Source: an uncultured Flavonifractor sp. (GTDB taxonomy: Bacteria; Bacillota; Clostridia; Oscillospirales; Oscillospiraceae). Taken from it: 19,059 nucleotides of DNA. Positions 13,479-19,059 of the stretch are shown here, piece after piece. A model generated the notes under the pieces. It was not told where the DNA came from. It saw only the letters and a program-made list of their open reading frames with translations, and searched no databases. A program made the position numbers and the translations under genes. Within the stretch, counting starts at the first letter, position 1. Every line of letters begins with the position of its first letter. Location of the stretch: NCBI GenBank assembly GCA_910585415.1, contig CAJUDT010000047.1, forward strand, positions 1 to 19,059. The letters are read 5' to 3'.

Positions 13479-13525
13479 CCGTTTTATTTCCCTTTGTATG
13501 GCGGCGCATTTCCCACCCTTATCGC
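13479..13525. other. attR of element 2
   Basis: The element arm (read inverted from 13508: TGCGCCGCCATACAAAGGGA) mirrors the left end. TT at 13509-13510 is the repeated crossover dinucleotide; feoB resumes with T CCC ACC CTT (FeoB PTL). Confidence 0.85.
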
Positions 13526-14249
13526 CATTCTCACCATGTTCTTTGTGGGCACCCAGGGGGGGCCTTGGCGGAGCCTGCTCTCTGCCCTGCTGCTGACGGG
13601 GGTGATTCTTCTGGGGGTGGGCATGACCTTTTGGATTTCCCGGCTGCTGTCGGGCACCATCCTCAAGGGAATCCCGTCCTCCTTTACCCTGGAGCTTCCC
13701 CCCTACCGCCGTCCCCGCATTGGGCAGGTAATCGCCCGCTCGGTATTGGACCGCACGCTCTTCGTTCTGGGGCGGGCGGCGGCGGTGGCGGCTCCGGCGG
13801 GGCTCGTCATCTGGCTGTGCGCCAATATCACCGTGGGCGGGTCCAGTATTCTGCATTGGTGTACCCGCTTCCTGGACCCGCTGGGCCATGTGCTGGGGCT
13901 GGACGGGGCCATCCTGGCGGCCTTTCTGCTGGGCTTCCCCGCCAACGAGATTGTGGTGCCCATTCTCATCATGACCTATCTTTCCACCGGCACCCTCCAG
14001 GACATGGGGGACCTGGACGCCCTGCGGACCCTTTTGTGTGACCACGGCTGGACCTGGCTGACGGCGGTATGCACCATGCTCTTCTCTCTGTTCCATTGGC
14101 CTTGCTCCACCACCTGCATCACCATTGCCAAGGAGACGCACAGTGTCAAATGGACCCTGCTGGCCGTAGCCCTGCCCACGGCGGTGGGACTGCTGGCGTG
14201 CTTTGCGACGGCCACCCTGGCCCGCCTGCTGGGCCTGGCTCCCTGGTAA
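13509..14249 (+). pseudogene. feoB: FeoB C-terminal fragment (246 codons)
   Basis: Continues the Gate 1 helix as FPTLIAILTMFFVGTQGG, then a hydrophobic helix (LLTGVILLGVGMTFWISRLL), the ELPPYRRPRIGQVI loop, and Gate 2 (FLLGFPANEIVVPILIMTYL), closing with FSLFHWPCSTTCITIAKETH and two further membrane helices to the TAA at 14249. The reading frame is intact. Together with the 419-codon middle piece and about 40 missing N-terminal codons the gene would encode roughly 700 residues, normal for FeoB. It has no start of its own and no translation signal, so it is silent unless element 2 excises. Internal Cys residues (HWPCSTTC) resemble the Cys-rich clostridial FeoB type. Confidence 0.92.
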
Positions 14250-14304
14250 CGAGAAACACCGATACCATCGGCGCATGTACGGAGCTCCGCCGGACCGTTC
14301 CCCT

Positions 14305-15159
14305 TCACCCCTCCGGGTGGGTCTGCTCCCAGAGGTAGACCTCCATCGCCACGGCCCCTTGGTCCCGCTCCATGCACCAGCACTGGAACAGCAGCGGGGC
14401 CCGGGTCCAAGCCAGGGCGGGGTCCTCCCGCAGGAGCTCCATCAGGCGGGTCCCCTCCAGCCGTGTCCAGGCCTCCGTCCGGGTGCAGCGGGCTTCCTGC
14501 GCCAGAAGTACTTCTACAAAGTACCGAACGGGGGCGCCCATGGCAAATTCCAGGTGGGGCAGCGGCTCCCGCCGCGCACAGCGCTCTGCCGCCCTCTGGC
14601 GCAGCTCCGCCCGGCGGGGGTACAGGACATAATTGTACAGATACCGGTCCTCGTCCAGTAGGTGCTTGTCCCACACATCCCAGTCGTCCCAGGTACCCAG
14701 GTAGACGACCCGGCCTCCCCGGAGCAGGCATTGCAAGCCCTCATCCTCCCGCCAGGCACAGCCGCCGCTCAGGTTCAGCACCGGCACATCCGGGTCCTGG
14801 GGCGGGTGTATGTCCAGGGCCCCAAATTCCATGTACCGCAGCACCTCCAGAGGGTCCTGGATGTGCTCCACCCCCTCGTCCAGCAGCTCCCCCACACTGG
14901 TGGCCTCCAGCTGGTCCTGGAGATAGTACCACGCATACTGGCAGATTTCCCGCATCTGCCCCTCGTCCACTGCCGCCAGCCATTGGAGGCTTTTGGCCGC
15001 GTATTCCGGTGTGACCCCCTCGTGACAGATGACCTCAATCTCCCGGTTGAAATAGGGAAACACCGCACTGCCGGTCACCCGGCCAAATTCATCCGGCCCG
15101 GCCTGCTGCAACAGGTCTGTAAACTGCAAGTCCGCCAAATTTGTCCTCTCCTTTCCCAT
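14305..15159 (-). CDS. Hypothetical protein, 284 residues, coupled to the LysR gene
   Basis: ATG 15159 directly follows the LysR stop (TGA ATG), so the two are translationally coupled. The N-terminal part (AVFPYFNREIEVICHEGVTP, then EYAAKSLQWLAAVDEGQMRE and ICQYAWYYLQ) resembles DUF6985-like modules of Firmicutes, but I cannot confirm that. The rest is acidic and Trp/Asp-rich (YLGTWDDWDVWDKHLLDEDR), followed by an Arg-rich helical region. No signal peptide or membrane helix; likely cytosolic. It ends 56 bases from the feoB stop, convergent. Function unknown; coupling suggests it is expressed with the regulator. Confidence 0.7.
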   Translation of the reverse strand: MGKERTNLADLQFTDLLQQAGPDEFGRVTGSAVFPYFNREIEVICHEGVTPEYAAKSLQWLAAVDEGQMREICQYAWYYLQDQLEATSVGELLDEGVEHIQDPLEVLRYMEFGALDIHPPQDPDVPVLNLSGGCAWREDEGLQCLLRGGRVVYLGTWDDWDVWDKHLLDEDRYLYNYVLYPRRAELRQRAAERCARREPLPHLEFAMGAPVRYFVEVLLAQEARCTRTEAWTRLEGTRLMELLREDPALAWTRAPLLFQCWCMERDQGAVAMEVYLWEQTHPEG

Positions 15160-16035
15160 TCACTCCACCCCCAGCCATTCCCGGACGCAGGCCACAAAGG
15201 GTTCCATCAGGGGGGAGCGGGCCGCACCCTTGGGGAGGGCCAGTCCAATCTGCCGAAAACGGGGCTTCTCCAGTGGGATGGCCGCAAACCGCCGCCCGGA
15301 ATCCCGGAGGACCAGCTCTGCCCGGATGCTCACCCCCAAGCCCTGCTCCACCATGGCCAGGATGGCCAAATCGTCGTTGACGGTGTATTGCAGGTTGGGG
15401 TGAAGGCCGTCCTCCTGAAAGATGGACTTGATTTCCCAGTCCCGGTCCTCGGGTATGGCGATGTACGGGTCCTCCTGGAACCGCGCGGCGGGGTAGCAGG
15501 GGGCTCCCGCCAGGGGGTGGTCTGGGGGGAGGGCCACCAGGAATTGGTCCTGAAACAGGGGGATGGTGTCCAGCCCCGGTCCGGCGGGGAGGCCCAGAAA
15601 GCCGCAGTCCACCTCCCCCCGGCGCACCAGGTCCTCCACCTCGGCGAACTCCCACTTGCACACCAGCTCGAACCGAATGCCGGGGTAGCGGGTCAAAAAC
15701 CGCTTCATGATACCGGGGAGCCAGTGGATGGACACACTGTTGAAGGCCCCCACCCGGAGCTTCCCCTGGGTCAGCCCATGGAGCGCGGCTACCTGTTCCT
15801 CCAGGCGCTCTTCTGCGGCGCACAGGGCGCGGATTTGGGGCAGCAGGGCCTCCCCCTGGGAGGTGAGCAAAGCTCCCTCCCGGCCCCGGACCAGCAGGGG
15901 CACCCCCCATTCCCGCTCCAGGCTGGCGATGGTGCGGCTGACGGCTGATTGCGTGTACCCCAATTCCTCCGCCGTCCGGGTGAGGTTCCCCAGCTCCACC
16001 GCCCGGAGCAGGATTTGGCACTTGCTTGTATTCAC
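15160..16035 (-). CDS. LysR-family transcriptional regulator, 291 residues
   Basis: N-terminal winged helix-turn-helix (residues about 5-62: LTRTAEELGYTQSAVSRTIA, SLEREWGVPLLVRG) and a C-terminal type-2 periplasmic-binding-like effector domain (LRVGAFNSVSIHWLPGIMKR onward). Length is normal for LysR. GTG 16035 follows AAAGGAATG; no ATG is suitably placed. It is divergent from a 49-residue gene at 16156 and an inverted repeat lies between, the usual layout for a LysR protein controlling its neighbour and itself. The effector is unknown. The downstream 284-residue gene is coupled to it. Confidence 0.92.
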   Translation of the reverse strand: MNTSKCQILLRAVELGNLTRTAEELGYTQSAVSRTIASLEREWGVPLLVRGREGALLTSQGEALLPQIRALCAAEERLEEQVAALHGLTQGKLRVGAFNSVSIHWLPGIMKRFLTRYPGIRFELVCKWEFAEVEDLVRRGEVDCGFLGLPAGPGLDTIPLFQDQFLVALPPDHPLAGAPCYPAARFQEDPYIAIPEDRDWEIKSIFQEDGLHPNLQYTVNDDLAILAMVEQGLGVSIRAELVLRDSGRRFAAIPLEKPRFRQIGLALPKGAARSPLMEPFVACVREWLGVE

Positions 16036-16053
16036 GGCACACCATTCCTTTTA

Positions 16054-16070
16054 CTCATGAAAACCATGAG
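16054..16070. promoter_or_regulatory. Candidate LysR operator
   Basis: CTCATG-AAAAC-CATGAG, a perfect 6-bp inverted repeat 19 bases upstream of the LysR start and 11 bases upstream of the divergent -35 box. Size and position fit a LysR-type site; binding is inferred. Confidence 0.5.
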
Positions 16071-16080
16071 AAAGATTCGT

Positions 16081-16109
16081 TTGCGTTATGGTGAAATCCA
16101 TTGTATACT
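16081..16109 (+). promoter_or_regulatory. Predicted promoter of the 49-residue gene
   Basis: TTGCGT (16081-16086), 17 bases, TATACT (16104-16109), 47 bases before ATG 16156, immediately next to the candidate LysR operator. Confidence 0.6.
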
Positions 16110-16155
16110 GTACTCAGTCAGAAGTCAACCGCTCAACGCAAGAAAGGAGTTCACC

Positions 16156-16305
16156 ATGATGAAACACAACCGTAACGTGCAGAAGAACTACACCGCCGCC
16201 CGTCCCCTGCGTCAGATTCTCCCCCACATCGACGGCATTTCCGCCGTCCAGCGCCAGCAGGCCTGGAGCGGCAGCCCCTGGAAGGCCTTCCGTTCTTTTT
16301 CTTGA
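16156..16305 (+). CDS. Small basic protein, 49 residues
   Basis: AAAGGAG lies seven bases before the ATG pair at 16156. The peptide starts MMKHNRNVQKNYTAARPLRQ, continues ILPHIDGISAVQRQQAWSGS and ends PWKAFRSFS. It is basic, with no Cys or membrane segment. It is divergent from the LysR gene and has a plausible promoter, so it is a likely LysR target. The stop lies inside a long palindrome (16292-16317). No family recognised. Confidence 0.6.
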   Translation: MMKHNRNVQKNYTAARPLRQILPHIDGISAVQRQQAWSGSPWKAFRSFS

Positions 16306-16317
16306 AAGAAAAAGAAC
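16292..16317. repeat. Perfect 12-bp palindrome with 2-base centre
   Basis: GTTCTTTTTCTT, GA, AAGAAAAAGAAC. It overlaps the last codons and stop of the 49-residue gene and is not followed by a T-tract, so it is not a normal terminator. Confidence 0.7.
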
Positions 16318-16369
16318 CCAGACTGTCGAAAACCGCTTCGGCCAAAGGATTCGGAGGGAAAGATAGTGT

Positions 16370-16418
16370 GAAAGAAAACCGTCAGGGTTTTCTTTCCCGA
16401 CAAGCTGAATCCCCGTAT
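16370..16418. repeat. Hairpin repeat ending in GACAAGCTG, related to one at 19006
   Basis: GAAAGAAAACC and GGTTTTCTTTC form an 11-bp stem around five bases, followed by CCCGACAAGCTGAATC. Inverted, this reads CAGCTTGTCGGGAAAG; the hairpin at 19006 opens CAGCTTGTCGAAAAAG. Likely two members of a dispersed palindromic intergenic repeat. Confidence 0.5.
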
Positions 16419-16443
16419 CCGTGAAGGATATGGGGATTTTTAC
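16409..16443 (+). terminator. Rho-independent terminator
   Basis: AATCCCCGTATCC pairs with GGATATGGGGATT (one mismatch) around five bases, followed by a short T run (ATTTTTAC). It serves rightward transcripts from the 49-residue gene. The remaining bases to 16527 show no gene or site that I can support. Confidence 0.75.
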
Positions 16444-16527
16444 TCTATATTCGCTGCATTTTGGACAAAATCTTGCCCTCTGTCCGCACATTCTGGGGCG
16501 GCTCACCATCACCCCGGCCCTTTTCAG

Positions 16528-17100
16528 TCATTCAGAAAATACCTTGCCCAGTTCAATAAAGCAGCCATCCAGAACATTGACCTTTGCCACACTCTGCCGA
16601 TCATAGACCTCATGGAGCTGCAGAGAATCGTCTCGCCGCAAGAATACCTGTACCGTGCTGCTGTCCGGGTCTACAATCCAGTATTCCCGTACCCCGGCCC
16701 GCTGATATAAGCCCAGCTTTACCAGCCTGTCATGCCGCTGCGTGGAGGGGGAAAGGATCTCCATCACCATATCCGGCGCACCTTTGCAGCCGTGTTTGTC
16801 CAGCTTGCCCCGGTCACACACGATAGATATATCCGGCTCCACCATCGTATCCACATCTTCCGGGTTGTCCCCATCCGTCTCAAAGAGCCGGACGGCAAAG
16901 GGGGCCGGAATAGCAAGGCACTTCTTCCCTTCCAGGTAGTTTCCAAGCTGCCGAGACAGCTCCATGCTAATAAGCTGATGGGCCGTTGTGGGCGGGGCCA
17001 TCATGACGGGCTCCCCGTCAATGATTTCCGTCCGCTCGTTCCCATCCCATGCCAGTACATCCGCAAAGGTATATCTTCCCTTTTCTGCCGGTAATGCCAT
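16528..17100 (-). CDS. Uma2-family (DUF820) PD-(D/E)XK endonuclease-like protein, second copy, 190 residues
   Basis: Same fold as the copy at 4122: RTEIIDGEPVMMAPPTTAHQ, then VEPDISIVCDRGKLDKHGC with the catalytic Asp, GAPDMVMEILSPST with the Glu, and LYQRAGVREYWIVDPDSSTV. It carries an extra N-terminal MALPAEKGRYTFADVLAWDG, common in clostridial Uma2 proteins. ATG 17100 is chosen for GAAGGAG eight bases upstream; a frame from 17208 would run through the promoter. Clearly diverged from the element 1 copy, so not a recent duplication. Physiological role not established. It stands alone with its own promoter. Confidence 0.88.
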   Translation of the reverse strand: MALPAEKGRYTFADVLAWDGNERTEIIDGEPVMMAPPTTAHQLISMELSRQLGNYLEGKKCLAIPAPFAVRLFETDGDNPEDVDTMVEPDISIVCDRGKLDKHGCKGAPDMVMEILSPSTQRHDRLVKLGLYQRAGVREYWIVDPDSSTVQVFLRRDDSLQLHEVYDRQSVAKVNVLDGCFIELGKVFSE

Positions 17101-17150
17101 CGTGATCGCTCCTTCACCGTAGAGATACCCTAAACTCTTTCGATATTTCG

Positions 17151-17179
17151 ATTGTACCATGGCCTTTCTTGAATTGCAA
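17151..17179 (-). promoter_or_regulatory. Predicted promoter of the chromosomal Uma2 gene
   Basis: On the minus strand TTGCAA (17174-17179), 17 bases, TACAAT (17151-17156), 50 bases before ATG 17100. Confidence 0.65.
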
Positions 17180-17270
17180 GGAGAAGGATGTGCAGCATTG
17201 AGCTGCACGCTATTTCACCCACATCCAATCATTCATATCCTTTGCATTCCTCGTTGGGTTGGGGAACCCA

Positions 17271-17312
17271 TTAAAAATCAGGTGGGAGCGGTTCGCTGCT
17301 CCCACCTGATTT
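17271..17312 (-). terminator. Strong rho-independent terminator of the wall amidase gene
   Basis: AATCAGGTGGGAGC and GCTCCCACCTGATT form a perfect stem of at least 14 bp around an 8-base loop; on the minus strand TTTTTAA follows. It lies directly after the amidase stop at 17317. Confidence 0.9.
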
Positions 17313-17316
17313 GTAT

Positions 17317-18951
17317 TTATTCCGGCTCTTCCGAAAAGACTTCCTCCTGGGGCTCCGGGCTCTCCCGGGATTCCTGGGGTTCCTCCGGCTCCACATAGGG
17401 GTCGTTTAAGTACTGAATCACGCCCTCGGCGATGCCCCAGGCCACTTTCTCCTGGTACTCCGGGTCGCACAGCCGGGTGAGCTCCTCCACATTGGACATG
17501 AAGCCGGTTTCCACCAGCACGGCGCACATCTCCGTCTCCCGCAGGACCACGAAATTGGCCTTGGACACCCCCCGGTCAATGGCCCCGGTGAGGGCGCACA
17601 GAGGGGGCTGAATGGTCCGGGCCAGCTTTTCCCCCCGCTTGCTGTCCGGGAAATAGTAGGTATAGATGCCCTGATAGGTGGGCACTGTGCCGGAGGCGTT
17701 GCAGTGGACACTGACAAACAAATCGGCATTGACGGCGTTGGCAATCTCCGCCCGCTCATACAGGTCCACGTCAATATCCGTCTCCCGGGTCATGACCACG
17801 TTATACCCCGCCTCCAGCAGGCGGTCCCGGAGCTTGAGGCTGATGGCAAGGGTCAAATCCCGCTCGATAATGTCCACCCCCTCGGCATTGGGGTACACCG
17901 CGCCGGGGCGGGCGCCGCCGTGGCCCGGGTCCACAACGATGGTCAGCTTATCCGGGTCCAGGGGGATGGTGGGCGTAAAGCCCGGCTGGTCCGGCTCTTC
18001 CGGGAGCTCCGGCGCGGGCTCTCCGGAGGCCGTGAGCCGCACACCGCCGCTGCCGGCGGTGACGGAAATGTTCCGCTGGTAGCTGACTCCCTCCTTCAAA
18101 TCCAGCACCACCCGCACCGTATGGGGATAGCCGTAATCCAGGTCGCCGCCGTGCTGGGAGTAGCGCACCGTGGAAATCAGGTTGCTCTCCACCGGCAGGG
18201 TAATCAGCTCCGGGTTCCCGCTGGCCAGCACCGTGCCCAGCAGGTCCACCACCACCCGGTCCCCGAAATCGGTCACCCGATATTCCGGCAGGTGGTCGGT
18301 GTAGATGGACACCGACTGGCTCTTGCGGTCAATGATGATATTGGTGACAAAGCCCTGGTCCTCCAGGCTGACCGGCGGAGTGGGGGTCGGGATAGGCGTA
18401 GGCGCCGGGTCGGGGTCGGGCTCCGGGTCCTGGACCGTGGCAATGTGGGCGGTGAAGGTATCGTTGTCCCACTCCACCTGGGCCCCCAGCTGCTCGGAGA
18501 CGAAGCGCAGCGGCACCATGGTGCTCTCCTTCCCCTCCCACTTCACCACTCCGGCGGGCACGCCGCCGGGCAGGTCCAGGGTCACCCCGTCCACCGCGGC
18601 AGAGGCCGAGCCCAGGGTGAGGACGATGGTCTGTTCCCCCCGGAGCAGGAGCACCTGCCGGTTTTCCGGCACCCACACCACCGTGGCCCCCAGGGCCTCC
18701 GCCACCGTGCGCACGGGCACCAGGGTCCGGCCGTCCTGTCCCAGGTACTGCACCAGGGCGGGCGCACCCTGGGGCTCCAGGGGCTCCCCGTCCAGGGTCA
18801 GGGCCACCAAATCGGTCCGCACCGGCTCCAGATAGCGTCCGGCGGCTTCATCATAAAAGGAAACCTGCCCCTCTCCCCCCGCCGCCAGGGCGGCAGGCAG
18901 CAGGGCGCAGAGCAGCGCAGTCAGCACAAGCGCGAGACAAAATTTTTTCAT
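17317..18951 (-). CDS. Secreted N-acetylmuramoyl-L-alanine amidase with stalk and AMIN domains, 544 residues
   Basis: Peptidoglycan hydrolase of the Amidase_3 family. Signal peptide MKKFCLALVLTALLCALLPA to about residue 23. A copper-amine-oxidase-like N-terminal (stalk) domain to about residue 175 (GRTLVPVRTVAEALGATVVW, then STMVPLRFVSEQLGAQVEWD). A Pro/Asp/Thr linker. An AMIN-like beta domain (about 205-315). The catalytic domain (about 345-525) has His in VVDPGHGGARPGA, Glu in IIERDLTLAI, His in LFVSVHCNASG and Glu in VLVETGFMSN. A short Glu/Pro-rich tail ends EEVFSEEPE. ATG 18951 follows GGGGAAA; the frame continues upstream through a palindromic repeat that is unlikely to be translated. 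Domain order is typical of clostridial sporulation or cell-separation amidases. It ends at a strong terminator. Confidence 0.92.
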   Translation of the reverse strand: MKKFCLALVLTALLCALLPAALAAGGEGQVSFYDEAAGRYLEPVRTDLVALTLDGEPLEPQGAPALVQYLGQDGRTLVPVRTVAEALGATVVWVPENRQVLLLRGEQTIVLTLGSASAAVDGVTLDLPGGVPAGVVKWEGKESTMVPLRFVSEQLGAQVEWDNDTFTAHIATVQDPEPDPDPAPTPIPTPTPPVSLEDQGFVTNIIIDRKSQSVSIYTDHLPEYRVTDFGDRVVVDLLGTVLASGNPELITLPVESNLISTVRYSQHGGDLDYGYPHTVRVVLDLKEGVSYQRNISVTAGSGGVRLTASGEPAPELPEEPDQPGFTPTIPLDPDKLTIVVDPGHGGARPGAVYPNAEGVDIIERDLTLAISLKLRDRLLEAGYNVVMTRETDIDVDLYERAEIANAVNADLFVSVHCNASGTVPTYQGIYTYYFPDSKRGEKLARTIQPPLCALTGAIDRGVSKANFVVLRETEMCAVLVETGFMSNVEELTRLCDPEYQEKVAWGIAEGVIQYLNDPYVEPEEPQESRESPEPQEEVFSEEPE

Positions 18952-19005
18952 GGCGTTTCCCCTTCCGTGGCTTCTTTTCGGCAGGCGCGGCCCTCTGCCG
19001 CGCAA

Positions 19006-19046
19006 CAGCTTGTCGAAAAAGTCCTGCGGACTTTCCCGCCAAGCTG
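19006..19046. repeat. Palindromic intergenic repeat
   Basis: Outer arms CAGCTTG and CAAGCTG, inner arms AAAGTCC and GGACTTT around TGC. It lies 55 bases upstream of the wall amidase start. Its left arm matches the inverted repeat at 16370-16418 (CAGCTTGTCG), suggesting a dispersed family in this genome. Confidence 0.55.
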
Positions 19047-19059
19047 AGGAAAATTTCAA

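Larger units (their letters stand above)
7381..13510. mobile_element. Element 2: 6,130-bp serine-recombinase element with RtcB-PrfH cargo
   Basis: Both ends lie inside feoB. Joining base 7380 to 13511 gives AAT GGG CGT TTT CCC ACC, which restores FeoB CNGRFPT exactly. Contents, left to right: large serine recombinase (leftward, 80 bp from the left end), secreted amidase (leftward), leader ORF, RtcB, PrfH, small unknown, Rpn-type nuclease protein (all rightward), strong terminator, right end. No conjugation or replication genes, so it is either mobilised by others or a small integrative unit like the TnpX/Tn4451 group (inference). Ends, recombinase position and target interruption all agree. 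Confidence 0.9.

Noticed and set aside
13368..14276. 302-residue leftward open frame
   Set aside because: Antisense to the feoB C-terminal fragment; Gln/Gly/Arg-rich, typical of shadows in GC-rich coding DNA.
17190..17208. 7-bp hairpin GTGCAGC/GCTGCAC
   Set aside because: No T-tract and no gene ending beside it; a stem this short is common by chance in this base composition.
17704..19047. 447-residue rightward open frame
   Set aside because: Antisense to the secreted amidase; His/Gln/Gly-rich with no motifs or ribosome site.

Overview
The window looks like chromosome of a GC-rich, gut-type Clostridia, probably Oscillospiraceae (Flavonifractor, Lawsonibacter or Intestinimonas-like). I base this on the high-GC coding style, AAGGAGG-type ribosome sites, TTG/GTG starts, the Firmicutes-type FeoB, Uma2 proteins and clostridial large serine recombinases. 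The species assignment is an inference.

The central observation is one ferrous-iron transporter gene, feoB, broken into pieces by two different serine-recombinase elements. Element 1 covers 1 to about 6119 and its left end lies outside the window. It carries a leftward operon of small genes ending in a replication-initiator-like gene with iteron-like repeats, a gene remnant, a divergent pair of XRE repressors with operators, a SAP-domain membrane protein, a Uma2-family nuclease and, at its right edge, a 450-residue serine recombinase. It interrupts feoB inside the GTPase switch-I region, so the FeoB P-loop end is not in the window. The middle of feoB lies at 6119-7380.

Element 2 (7381-13510, 6,130 bp) interrupts feoB again in the first membrane Gate motif. 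Its ends can be placed almost to the base. The two junctions share TTT, the element ends form a 30-bp imperfect inverted repeat (22 of 30 matching), and removing the element rejoins FeoB exactly in frame (CNGRF-PTLIAIL). It carries a 541-residue recombinase, a secreted Amidase_3 protein, an RNA ligase/ribosome-rescue pair (RtcB and PrfH, ATGA overlap), a small unknown protein and an Rpn-type PD-(D/E)XK protein. The RtcB-PrfH pair belongs to a known class that repairs 16S rRNA cut at the decoding centre and rescues the stalled ribosome. Here it is mobile cargo.

The rest of feoB (13509-14249) is followed by a leftward LysR regulator coupled to an unknown protein, a divergent 49-residue protein, a second Uma2-family gene and a secreted multi-domain cell-wall amidase (17317-18951). 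These appear to be ordinary chromosome. No tRNA, rRNA or CRISPR array was recognised. Stretches without a gene are short. The longest are 10082-10320 (divergent promoter region of the amidase and rtcB) and about 16306-16527 (hairpins and a terminator).
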